Positions 50,544 to 57,978 of a stretch of DNA of 64,000 nt are shown here, piece after piece. Each line of letters begins with the position of its first letter. Positions within the stretch are counted from its first letter, which is position 1. The translations under genes and the position numbers were made by a program. The DNA comes from Paracidovorax wautersii. Its GTDB lineage: Bacteria > Pseudomonadota > Gammaproteobacteria > Burkholderiales > Burkholderiaceae_C. The stretch spans positions 47,858 through 111,857 of the forward strand of contig WNDQ01000003.1 in the NCBI GenBank assembly GCA_009912175.1, given 5' to 3'. The notes below the pieces were generated by a model. It was given only the letters and a program-made list of their open reading frames with translations, had not been told where the DNA came from and did not search any database.

Positions 50544-51563
50544 GTGAACCATCTCTTGAAAAACCGCCGCACCTGGGGAACCGCCATCGCCCTGTCGTGC
50601 CTGTCCCCCTTCCAGGCCGCCGAGGCCACGTCGGTCACGCTCTATGGCCTGGTCGACGTGGGCATGGTGTATGAGCGCAAGAACGGAAAAGGCGACCTGA
50701 CCCAGGGCAGCGGCAACCAGTCCGGCTCGCGCCTCGGGTTCCGGGGCGTGGAAGACCTGGGCAATGGCTACAAAGCCGTGTTCCGGCTGGAAAACGGCAT
50801 CAACGTCGACGACGGCACCCAGGCCCAAGGCCGCCTGTTCGGCCGCTGGGCCTATGTGGGCCTGTCGGGCGGCTTCGGCGAAGTCCGCCTGGGACGCCAG
50901 TGGGTCTATGGCTTCGAGTGGGGTGGCATCGGCTCGCCCTTCGGCACGGGCTGGAGCCAAGGCTCCATCGGCTCCACCCTGGGCTACAACGACGGCGACT
51001 TCGGCTCGGGCGGCCGCATCGACAACGCCGTGCTCTACACCACGCCCCGCATCAAGGGCTGGCAGGGTGGCCTGGGCTACAGCCTGCAGGCCGTTGAAAA
51101 CCCGTCCAGCACCGCCACCCCCAACAACGACCGCGTGCTGACCGCCGGCCTGCGCTACAACCAGGGCCCACTGGCCATGGCCCTGACCTACGAGCGCCTG
51201 CAACCGCGCAACACACCGAACACCAAAAAGCGCGCCGGCAACCTGCAACTGGCCGCGTCCTACGACCTCGACTGGATCGAGCTGCACGGCACCTACGGCG
51301 ACCTGCGCAACCCCAACGTCGGCCCCTCCGCCGGCCGCGGCCACGTGCGCTCCTGGATCGGCGGCGTCACCTTGCCCGTCAGCAAATCATCGTCCGTCCT
51401 GGCCAGCTACCAGCGCGCTGCCCGCTCCGACATCTCGGGCTGGGCGCTGGGCCATCAATACAGCCTGTCCAAACGCACCAACCTCTACGCCTTCATCAAC
51501 CGGCTGGACGAGCGGAAGTCGCACACGCTGCAGACTTCGGTGGGGATGCGGCATATGTTCTAG
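50544..51563 (+). CDS. Gram-negative porin (downstream of system D)
   Basis: A 339-residue porin of the betaproteobacterial OmpC-like family. GTG 50544 is chosen over the upstream TTG 50508 because GGAGGAG lies directly ahead and the signal peptide (NRRTWGTAIALSCLSPFQAAEA) begins there. The first strand is SVTLYGLVDVGMVYE, then LGFRGVEDLGNGYKAVFRLE, and the protein ends with the terminal Phe (SVGMRHMF). It is a different branch from the porin at 32640. It is downstream of system D but has its own upstream region. Confidence 0.9.
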   Translation: MNHLLKNRRTWGTAIALSCLSPFQAAEATSVTLYGLVDVGMVYERKNGKGDLTQGSGNQSGSRLGFRGVEDLGNGYKAVFRLENGINVDDGTQAQGRLFGRWAYVGLSGGFGEVRLGRQWVYGFEWGGIGSPFGTGWSQGSIGSTLGYNDGDFGSGGRIDNAVLYTTPRIKGWQGGLGYSLQAVENPSSTATPNNDRVLTAGLRYNQGPLAMALTYERLQPRNTPNTKKRAGNLQLAASYDLDWIELHGTYGDLRNPNVGPSAGRGHVRSWIGGVTLPVSKSSSVLASYQRAARSDISGWALGHQYSLSKRTNLYAFINRLDERKSHTLQTSVGMRHMF

Positions 51564-51696
51564 AACTTGCGGCACATTTTTTTGCTCGCCCAACGCCCTG
51601 GCCTTTTCCTTCTCGACTTGGCAAAAGAGGGGGCCATGGCACGGTCGATCACGCCGTGTGAGCCTGCAGGTTGTTCCGCAGGGGTGATGCGCAAAA

Positions 51697-51733
51697 GTGC
51701 AACCATTGCACAGTGCAAAGATTGCACTAAAAT
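51697..51733 (+). promoter_or_regulatory. Promoter with two tandem dyads before the DUF4160/DUF2442 pair
   Basis: Two copies of GTGCAA-N3-TTGCAC lie at 51697-51711 and 51713-51727, 16 bp apart. TTGCAC (51706-51711), a 16-bp spacer and TAAAAT (51728-51733) form a promoter. The dyads cover the -35 and the spacer. The ATG follows the -10 by six bases, so the mRNA is predicted to be leaderless. This is the arrangement of an autorepressed module. Confidence 0.7.
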
Positions 51734-51739
51734 CCCCCC

Positions 51740-51970
51740 ATGCCAACCATCGTCCGCCTCAGTACCTGCACCATCACCATGTACGCGGCGGACCATCTGC
51801 CTCCGCATTTCCATGTCAGGTTGCGCGACGGACGCGAGGCACTGGTTGCAATCGCCACGCTGACGCCCTTGAGCAACAAGGTGCCCCGGCGTGAACTGGC
51901 CGAAGCCCTGGCATGGGCCCAAGCCAACCAGGCTGCCCTGGCAGCCCAATGGGAAAGGCTCAATCCATGA
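51740..51970 (+). CDS. DUF4160 family protein
   Basis: A 76-residue protein with the family start (PTIVRLSTCTITMYAADHLPPHFHVRLRDGREALVAI). The pattern YxxDHxPPHFHV is the hallmark of this domain and could form a small active or metal site with its His residues. Function is not established. It overlaps the next gene by 4 nt and shares an autoregulated-looking promoter, the layout of a toxin-antitoxin pair, with this protein the possible effector. Confidence 0.8.
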   Translation: MPTIVRLSTCTITMYAADHLPPHFHVRLRDGREALVAIATLTPLSNKVPRRELAEALAWAQANQAALAAQWERLNP

Positions 51971-52410
51971 ACAAACAATTCACCATCACGGGTCTGGAAG
52001 TCCGGCCCGGCCATCGGCTCCACCTCACCTATGCCGATGGCGAAACCTTTGACGTGAGCATCAAGCCCGTCATCGAACGTGCCCCCGTGCTCAAGGCGCT
52101 GCAATCCGCTGCGGTGTTCCGGCGTGCGCAGATCGGTGACTGGGGTGGCAGCGTCACCTGGGGCGACGACGACCTGGAACTGGCTGCCGACAACCTGCGC
52201 GCCCGCGCCATCGAACAAGCTGGCGGCTACTCGCACGAACTGGTGCTCAACTGGATGGCCCGCCATGCACTCACGCTCGACCAGGCCGCCCAGGCCCTGG
52301 GCCTGTCGCGCCGCATGCTGGCCTACTACCGCAGCGGCGAAAAGCCAGTCCCACGCACTGTGGGGCTGGCTTGTCTGGGATGGGAAGTTGAGCGGCGCAA
52401 GGCGGCGTGA
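51967..52410 (+). CDS. DUF2442 domain protein with C-terminal helix-turn-helix
   Basis: A 147-residue protein: an N-terminal DUF2442 domain (residues about 8-80, ITGLEVRPGHRLHLTYADGETFDVSIKPVIE) and a C-terminal Xre-like helix-turn-helix (LTLDQAAQALGLSRRMLAYYRSGEKPVPRTV). The HTH makes it the likely repressor that binds the paired dyads upstream, and by analogy the antitoxin-like partner of the DUF4160 protein. DUF2442 and DUF4160 genes are often adjacent in bacteria. Confidence 0.82.
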   Translation: MNKQFTITGLEVRPGHRLHLTYADGETFDVSIKPVIERAPVLKALQSAAVFRRAQIGDWGGSVTWGDDDLELAADNLRARAIEQAGGYSHELVLNWMARHALTLDQAAQALGLSRRMLAYYRSGEKPVPRTVGLACLGWEVERRKAA

Positions 52411-52424
52411 GCGCCATGCTGTCT

Positions 52425-52449
52425 AAAAATGCCGATGGCGGGCATTTTT
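52425..52449. terminator. Intrinsic terminator after the DUF4160/DUF2442 pair
   Basis: AAAAATGCC and GGCATTTTT pair as a 9-bp stem around a 7-nt loop, with T-runs on both strands. It can end transcription from either side and abuts the tRNA fragment. Confidence 0.7.
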
Positions 52450-52510
52450 GGCGGAAGCGGTGAGATTCGAACTCACGAACCCTTACGGGTCGCCGGTTTT
52501 CAAGACTGGC
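52449..52510 (-). tRNA. tRNA-Ser(UGA) 3' fragment (pseudo)
   Basis: On the minus strand the sequence from the anticodon stem (GTCTTGAAAACC, anticodon UGA) through the variable arm and T arm (GGTTCGTGAG/TTCGAATCTCAC) to the acceptor CGCTTCC, base 73 and CCA is present. The acceptor 5' strand GGAAGCG and the D arm, expected to the right of 52510, are absent. This is a typical scar of an integrating element that uses the tRNA 3' end. Confidence 0.8.
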
Positions 52511-52684
52511 GTTTTTTCATCCCGCGTCGGATAGCGCTGTCTTCAGGCGGATCCCCTCATCACCCGTAGGCGCATGTCGCCAAACAAGCGCGGCCCCGGC
52601 TGCGCTTCTCACAATCAACACCATGCGCCCCAGCGGCCCGCGCGAGCGGCCTGCAGCCGGGCGCCATCGAACTGGAGATCCATC

Positions 52685-54037
52685 GTGTTTGGACTGAGCC
52701 CCCAAGTCTTTCTGCTGCTGGACGCGCTTGTCGCCATCGTCCTGTTGATCCTGCTGATCACCCGCTGGCGCTTTCACCCCTTCGTCGCGCTGATGCTGGC
52801 GGCCGGCTTCCTGGGTTTGACGTCGGGCATGCCGGTCGACAAGGTCATGGCCGCCTTCCAGAAGGGCTTTGGCGACACGCTGGGCTTTGTCGGCATCGTG
52901 CTCGGTCTGGGCACCATGCTGGGCATGATGATGGCCGAGTCGGGCGGCGCCGACCGCATCGCGCGCACGCTGATCGCCAAGTTCGGCCGCGAGCGTGTGC
53001 ACTGGGCCATCATGCTGGCGGCCTTCATCGCGGGCCTGCCGCTGTTCTTCGAGATCGGCCTGGTGCTGCTGGCGCCACTGGTCTTCATCGTGGCGCGGCG
53101 CGCGGGCGTGTCGCTGGTCAAGGTGGGCGTGTCGCTGCTGGCCGCGCTGTCGGTGGTGCATGCGCTGATCCCGCCCCACCCGGGCCCGCTGCTGGCCATC
53201 CAGGCCTTTGGCGCCGACATGGGCAAGACCATTCTTTACGGCCTGATCGTGGGCCTGCCCACGGCCATTCTGGCCGGGCCGCTCTTTGCCAGCTTCATCT
53301 CGCGCTACGTGCCGGGCAAGCTGACGTCGGAGATGGCCGAGCAGTTCGTGCAGGAGCGTGACGAGAAGGACATGCCGGGCTTCGGCATCACCGTCTTCAC
53401 CGTGCTGCTGCCGGTGATCCTGATGCTGCTCAAGGCTTTTGCCGACATCTTCCTGCCGGCCGAAACCACCGCACGCGTGTGGCTGGACTTCATCGGCCAC
53501 CCGATCAACGCGCTGCTGATCGCGCTGCTGCTGGCGCTCTACACCTTCGGCTACGGCCGGGGCTACGAAGGCAAGCAGATCCTCAAGTTCCTGGAAAAGA
53601 GCCTGGCGCCCACCGCGGCCATCGTGATGATCATCGGCGCGGGCGGCGGCTTCAAGCAGATGCTGGTGTCCTCGGGCGTGGGCGATGCGATCGGCCACAT
53701 GGCCGTGCAGGCGCAGCTCTCGCCCATCGTTCTGGCCTGGACGGTGGCCGCGCTCATCCGCATCGCCACGGGCTCGGCCACGGTGGCCATCATCACCGGT
53801 GCGGGCATCGTGGCACCGGTGATCGCGCTGGTGCCTGGCGTCAACCGCGAGCTGCTGGTGCTGGCCGCGGGCGCCGGCTCGGTCATGTTCTCGCACGTCA
53901 ACGACGCGGGCTTCTGGCTGGTCAAGCAGTATTTCAACCTGACGGTGGTGGAAACCTTCAAGACCTGGAGCGTGCTGGAGACCATCATCTCGGTCGCCGG
54001 CCAGGTGTTCGTGCTGCTGCTGGGCCTGGTAGTCTGA
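52685..54037 (+). CDS. GntP-family gluconate permease
   Basis: A 450-residue membrane protein of the gluconate:H+ symporter family, with about 12 helices and the signature regions GLGTMLGMMMAESGGADRIA, VHALIPPHPGPLLAI and GSATVAIITGAGIVAP. Start GTG 52685 has GGAG about eight bases ahead; the longer frame has no membrane sequence. It is followed after 4 nt by the sugar kinase gene, so it imports the kinase substrate, most likely D-gluconate. Confidence 0.9.
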   Translation: MFGLSPQVFLLLDALVAIVLLILLITRWRFHPFVALMLAAGFLGLTSGMPVDKVMAAFQKGFGDTLGFVGIVLGLGTMLGMMMAESGGADRIARTLIAKFGRERVHWAIMLAAFIAGLPLFFEIGLVLLAPLVFIVARRAGVSLVKVGVSLLAALSVVHALIPPHPGPLLAIQAFGADMGKTILYGLIVGLPTAILAGPLFASFISRYVPGKLTSEMAEQFVQERDEKDMPGFGITVFTVLLPVILMLLKAFADIFLPAETTARVWLDFIGHPINALLIALLLALYTFGYGRGYEGKQILKFLEKSLAPTAAIVMIIGAGGGFKQMLVSSGVGDAIGHMAVQAQLSPIVLAWTVAALIRIATGSATVAIITGAGIVAPVIALVPGVNRELLVLAAGAGSVMFSHVNDAGFWLVKQYFNLTVVETFKTWSVLETIISVAGQVFVLLLGLVV

Positions 54038-54041
54038 CGCC

Positions 54042-55610
54042 ATGACCGCAGAGATCGTGATCGGTGTCGACATCGGCACCACCAGCACCAAGGCCGTCGC
54101 CATCACCCCGCGCGGCGAGGTCGTGGCCCACCACAACGTCGACTACCCGCTGCTGCGGCCCGAGCCGTCGGCGGCCGAGCAGGACCCGCAGCAGATCCTG
54201 CAGGCCGTGCTCGCGGTGATCCAGTCGTGCGTGGCGCAAAGCCGCCTGAAGGACGCGGACACGCGCGTGCTGGCGGTGTCGTTCTCGGCCGCCATGCACA
54301 GCCTGATCCTGATCGGCGAGGACGGCGCGCCGCTCACGCACAGCATCACCTGGGCCGACAACCGCGCCGCACCCTGGGCCGAGCGCATCCGCGACGAGTG
54401 GGACGGCCTGGCCATCTACCGCCGCACCGGCACGCCCATCCACCCGATGTCGCCGCTGGCCAAGCTGGTCTGGCTACGCCACGAGCAGCCGGCACTGCTG
54501 GCCAAGGCGCGCCACGTGGTCGGCATCAAGGAGTTCGTGCTGCACCACCTGTTCGGCCAATGGGTGGTCGACCACTCGATCGCTTCGGCCACCGGGCTGT
54601 TCAATCTGGAGAAGCTGGACTGGGACGCGGGCGCGCTTGAACTGGCGGGCATCAACGCCACCCAACTGCCCACGCCCAAGCCCACCACGCATGCGCTGCG
54701 CGGCCTGCCCGCCGAACTGGCGAGCGAGCTGGGCCTGCCGGCCGACACGCCCTTCGTGCTGGGCGCCAACGACGGTGTGCTCTCCAACCTGGGCGTCAAC
54801 GCGATCGCACCGGGCGAGGTGGCCGTGACCATCGGCACCAGCGGCGCCATGCGCACGGTGGTCGACCGTCCGCTGACCGACCCCGAAGGCCGCACCTTCT
54901 GCTACGCCCTGACTGAAAAGCACTGGGTGGTGGGCGGCCCGGTCAACAACGGCGGCATCATCCTGCGCTGGATCCGCGACGAATTCGCCGCGGCCGAAAC
55001 CGAGACCGCCAAGCGTCTGGGCATCGATCCCTACGAGGTGCTCACACGCATCGCCGAGCGGGTCTCGGCCGGCGCCGAGGGTCTGCTGTTCCACCCCTTT
55101 CTGGCGGGCGAACGCGCGCCGTATTGGGACGCGCGGCTGCGCGGCTCGTTCTTCGGGCTGGGCATGCACCACGGCAAGGAGCACATGATTCGCGCGGCGC
55201 TGGAAGGGGTGATCTTCAACCTCTACGGCATCCTGCCCGCGGTGGAAGCCGTGGCCGGCCGCAGCCGCCGCATCAAGGCGACCGGCGGTTTTGCGCGCTC
55301 GGCGCTGTGGCGCCAGATGATGGCCGACGTGTTCGACCGCGAGGTGGTCGTGCCCGAAAGTTTCGAGAGTTCCTGCCTGGGCGCTGCAGTGCTGGCGCTG
55401 TATGGCCTGGGCCATGCGGACAGCCTGGAGGTGGTGGCCGACATGGTGGGCGCCACACACCAGCACACGCCCGAGCCCGAGGCCGTGGCGCTGTACGACG
55501 CGCTCAAGCCCATCTACCTGTCGTTGCCGCGCAAGCTGGCCGAGGAGTACAAGGCCATCGCCGCCTTCCAGCAGCGCGTGAGTGACCGGGCGCTCAACAG
55601 CAGCCAGTAA
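54042..55610 (+). CDS. gntK: FGGY-family carbohydrate kinase, probable gluconokinase
   Basis: A 522-residue FGGY kinase: N-terminal GVDIGTTSTKA, FGGY_N and FGGY_C domains, and the second signature region IKATGGFARSALWRQMMADVF. Sequence and length match the gluconokinase branch, and the adjacent GntP permease supports gluconate over xylulose. The product would be 6-phosphogluconate for the Entner-Doudoroff or pentose-phosphate pathway. A strong intrinsic terminator follows at 55633-55656. Confidence 0.85.
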   Translation: MTAEIVIGVDIGTTSTKAVAITPRGEVVAHHNVDYPLLRPEPSAAEQDPQQILQAVLAVIQSCVAQSRLKDADTRVLAVSFSAAMHSLILIGEDGAPLTHSITWADNRAAPWAERIRDEWDGLAIYRRTGTPIHPMSPLAKLVWLRHEQPALLAKARHVVGIKEFVLHHLFGQWVVDHSIASATGLFNLEKLDWDAGALELAGINATQLPTPKPTTHALRGLPAELASELGLPADTPFVLGANDGVLSNLGVNAIAPGEVAVTIGTSGAMRTVVDRPLTDPEGRTFCYALTEKHWVVGGPVNNGGIILRWIRDEFAAAETETAKRLGIDPYEVLTRIAERVSAGAEGLLFHPFLAGERAPYWDARLRGSFFGLGMHHGKEHMIRAALEGVIFNLYGILPAVEAVAGRSRRIKATGGFARSALWRQMMADVFDREVVVPESFESSCLGAAVLALYGLGHADSLEVVADMVGATHQHTPEPEAVALYDALKPIYLSLPRKLAEEYKAIAAFQQRVSDRALNSSQ

Positions 55611-56955
55611 GGCAGCTCACGCCAAAGAACGCAGCCCGGCACACGCCGGGCTTTTTGTTGTCGGCAGTACGGGTCCCAAGGTTGTCGAGCACCCGCACAA
55701 GCCGCAACGCCCGCGATGCCGGAAGCGGACCTGGGGCCTGCCGGAGCGAGGTCAAGGAGGAGGACTGGACAAAGTCCAGTCCGGGGGACAGGAGCGCAGG
55801 CAGGCCCCAGGTCCGCTTTCGGCATCTCCCACTGAACTTGCTTGCGTCAGTCAGTCGCCCCGAAGACAGGCTGTGCGAGCGCCTCGCCCGGCCCAAATCC
55901 GACGTCGATGCCTTGCCGCCAATGTCCGGCGTGCGCGGCGCGCCGCTGCCGGGGGCCAGCACCTTCTCGATCGCGCCCAGCACCGCGTCGTGCGCGTCCT
56001 TGTGGCCCAGGAACTCCAGCATCATCGCGCCGCACCAGATCTGGCCGATCGGGTTGGCAATGCCCTGCCCCGCGATGTCCGGCGCCGAGCCGTGCACCGG
56101 CTCGAACAGCGACGGCGCCGTGCGGTCCGGGTTGAGGTTGGCGCTGGGCGCGATGCCGATGGTGCCCGTGCAGGCCGGGCCCAGGTCCGACAGGATGTCG
56201 CCGAACAGGTTGCTGGCCACCACCACGTCGAAGAAATCCGGGCGCTGCACAAAATGCGCCGTCAGGATGTCGATGTGGAACTTGTCCAGGCGGATGTCCG
56301 GATAGGCCTTGGCCATCTCGGCCACACGCTCGTCCCAGTAGGGCATGGTGATGGCGATGCCGTTGGACTTGGTCGCGCTGGTCAGGTGCTTCTTGGGCCG
56401 CGACTGCGCCAGTTCAAAAGCGAACTTGAGCACGCGGTCCACGCCGTGGCGCGACATCACCGTTTCCTGCATCACGATCTCGCGCGGCGTGCCCGGGTAC
56501 ATGCGCCCGCCGATGCTCGAATACTCGCCCTCGGTGTTCTCGCGCACGATGTACATGTCGATCTCGCCCGGCTCGCGCGCGCTGCCGTCGCGCCGCACCA
56601 CCGGGGCGATGATGCCGGGCATCAGACGCGCCGGGCGCAGGTTGATGTATTGGTCGAACTCGCGCCGGAACAGCAGCAGCGAGCCCCACAGCGAAACATG
56701 GTCCGCAATCTTCTCGGGCCAGCCGACGGCACCGAAATAGATCGCGTCGTGGCCGCCGATCTGCTCCTTCCAGTTGTCGGGCAGCATCTGGCCGTGCTTT
56801 TCGTAGTAGTCCCAGCTCGAAAAGTCGAAATGGTCGAACTGCAGGTCGATGCCGAAGCGGCTGGCGGCCGCTTCCATCACGCGCAGGCCTTCGGGCATGA
56901 CCTCCTGGCCGATGCCGTCGCCGGCGATGACGGCAATGCGTTTTTTCTGGCTCAT
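55594..56955 (-). CDS. Tartrate dehydrogenase/decarboxylase (D-malate type), C-terminus altered by a frameshift
   Basis: The first 355 residues are a typical isocitrate/isopropylmalate-dehydrogenase-family enzyme of the tartrate/D-malate type: AVIAGDGIGQEVMPEG, MYIVRENTEGEYSSIGG, TSATKSNGI and NLFGDILSDLGPA. These oxidise tartrate or D-malate with NAD. At about 55887 the frame slips. In the alternative frame the protein ends normally (EALAQPVFGATD, stop at 55847), while the annotated frame runs 90 unrelated residues further, through the inverted repeat, to 55594. The expected length is about 369. Its genomic partner is the dehalogenase gene, 43 nt upstream. Confidence 0.85.
   Translation of the reverse strand: MSQKKRIAVIAGDGIGQEVMPEGLRVMEAAASRFGIDLQFDHFDFSSWDYYEKHGQMLPDNWKEQIGGHDAIYFGAVGWPEKIADHVSLWGSLLLFRREFDQYINLRPARLMPGIIAPVVRRDGSAREPGEIDMYIVRENTEGEYSSIGGRMYPGTPREIVMQETVMSRHGVDRVLKFAFELAQSRPKKHLTSATKSNGIAITMPYWDERVAEMAKAYPDIRLDKFHIDILTAHFVQRPDFFDVVVASNLFGDILSDLGPACTGTIGIAPSANLNPDRTAPSLFEPVHGSAPDIAGQGIANPIGQIWCGAMMLEFLGHKDAHDAVLGAIEKVLAPGSGAPRTPDIGGKASTSDLGRARRSHSLSSGRLTDASKFSGRCRKRTWGLPALLSPGLDFVQSSSLTSLRQAPGPLPASRALRLVRVLDNLGTRTADNKKPGVCRAAFFGVSCLTGCC
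55633..55656 (+). terminator. Rho-independent terminator after gntK
   Basis: AGCCCGGC-ACAC-GCCGGGCT forms a perfect 8-bp stem with a 4-nt loop, followed by TTTTT. It starts 23 bases after the kinase stop. Confidence 0.92.
55715..55826. repeat. 112-bp long inverted repeat with an inner hairpin
   Basis: Outer arms at 55715-55742 and 55799-55826 match over 28 bases with one mismatch (GATGCCGGAAGCGGAC... versus its complement). Inside, GGACTGGAC-AAA-GTCCAGTCC (55762-55782) is a perfect 9-bp hairpin. It lies between the convergent gntK and tartrate dehydrogenase genes. It looks like a REP/BIME or MITE-type element; I see no second copy in the window. Confidence 0.8.
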
Positions 56956-56998
56956 GGCTTGAATCCTCTTCTTTCTTCAGAAACGGGTGGGTGTCTTT

Positions 56999-57907
56999 TC
57001 AGGCGATGGGCAGCGGTTCGCTGCGGAAAAAGGTGTGGCATTGCGCCAGCAGCGACTCGGGCGCTTCTTCGGCGATGTAGTGGCCGCAGGGCAGCGCCTG
57101 GCCTTCGACCGCCTGCGCGCGTTCGCGCCACAGCGCCAGCACGTCGAAGTTGTGGCCGACCGCGCCGTGTTCGCCCCACAGCACACGCAGCGGCTGCGCC
57201 AAGCGGCGGCCGGCGGCGATGTCGGCGCGGTCGTGGTCCAGATCGATGGTGGCGCTGGCGCGGTAGTCTTCGCAGATCGAGGTGGCCGTGCCGGGCAGCC
57301 GCAGGCAGCGTTCGTATTCGGCCAGCGCCTCGGGCGCGAAGGCGGCCATGCCGGCGTGGCGCTTGCCCATCACGCTGCGCAGGTAGCCGGACGGGTCGGT
57401 CTGCAGCACTCCCTCGGGCAGCGGTGCGGGCTGGATCAGGAAGAACCAGTGCCAGTAGGCACGCGCGAAGGCTTCGGTGGTGCGTTCGTACATGGCCAGC
57501 GTGGGCGCGATGTCCAGCAGCATCAGGCGTTCGACGGCCTGCGGGTGGTCGGCCGCCAGCCGGTGCGCCACGCGCGCGCCGCGGTCGTGCGCCAGCACCT
57601 GGAAACGCTCGAGGCCGGCCGCCTGCATGACGGCCAGCGCGTCGGCGGCCATCTCGCGTTTGCTGTGGTTGGCGTGAACCGTGTCGGCCGGCAGCCGGGC
57701 CGAGTCGCCATAGCCGCGCAGGTCCATCATCACCACGGTAAAACGCTGCGCCAGCGTGGGCGCCACGCGGTACCACATGGCGTGCGTCTGCGGATGGCCG
57801 TGCAGCAGCAGCAGCGGTGTGCCCTGCCCACCCACGCGGGCGGCAAGGCGCACGGGGCCGGCGGCGCCGGGCCGCTCCACCGTCAGGGTTTGGAATGTGG
57901 AAAACAT
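56999..57907 (-). CDS. Haloacetate dehalogenase family alpha/beta hydrolase
   Basis: A 302-residue hydrolase. The nucleophile is D108 in HDRGAR, with R109 and R112 to hold the substrate carboxylate; D132 and H276 complete the relay. H153, W154 (YWHWFF) and Y215 match the halide-binding pocket of fluoroacetate dehalogenases. The whole set is present, so defluorination or dechlorination of haloacetates is a firm hypothesis. It is first in a two-gene operon with tartrate dehydrogenase and divergent from a LysR gene. Confidence 0.88.
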   Translation of the reverse strand: MFSTFQTLTVERPGAAGPVRLAARVGGQGTPLLLLHGHPQTHAMWYRVAPTLAQRFTVVMMDLRGYGDSARLPADTVHANHSKREMAADALAVMQAAGLERFQVLAHDRGARVAHRLAADHPQAVERLMLLDIAPTLAMYERTTEAFARAYWHWFFLIQPAPLPEGVLQTDPSGYLRSVMGKRHAGMAAFAPEALAEYERCLRLPGTATSICEDYRASATIDLDHDRADIAAGRRLAQPLRVLWGEHGAVGHNFDVLALWRERAQAVEGQALPCGHYIAEEAPESLLAQCHTFFRSEPLPIA

Positions 57908-57961
57908 GCGGTGATTGTCGTGAGCACATCGCGCGCCATCAAGCCATAATCAGGCCACACA

Positions 57962-57978
57962 TTCATTCCCAAAATGAA
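57962..57978. promoter_or_regulatory. Dyad at the divergent dehalogenase/LysR start
   Basis: TTCATT and AATGAA form a 6-bp dyad with a 5-nt centre, overlapping the lysR start codon. The 66-bp divergent gap must contain both promoters. A LysR operator is plausible but short. Confidence 0.3.

Noticed and set aside
52449-52560. An intact tRNA-Ser gene
   Set aside because: The 5' acceptor strand GGAAGCG and a D arm cannot be found to the right of 52510, so only a fragment is present.
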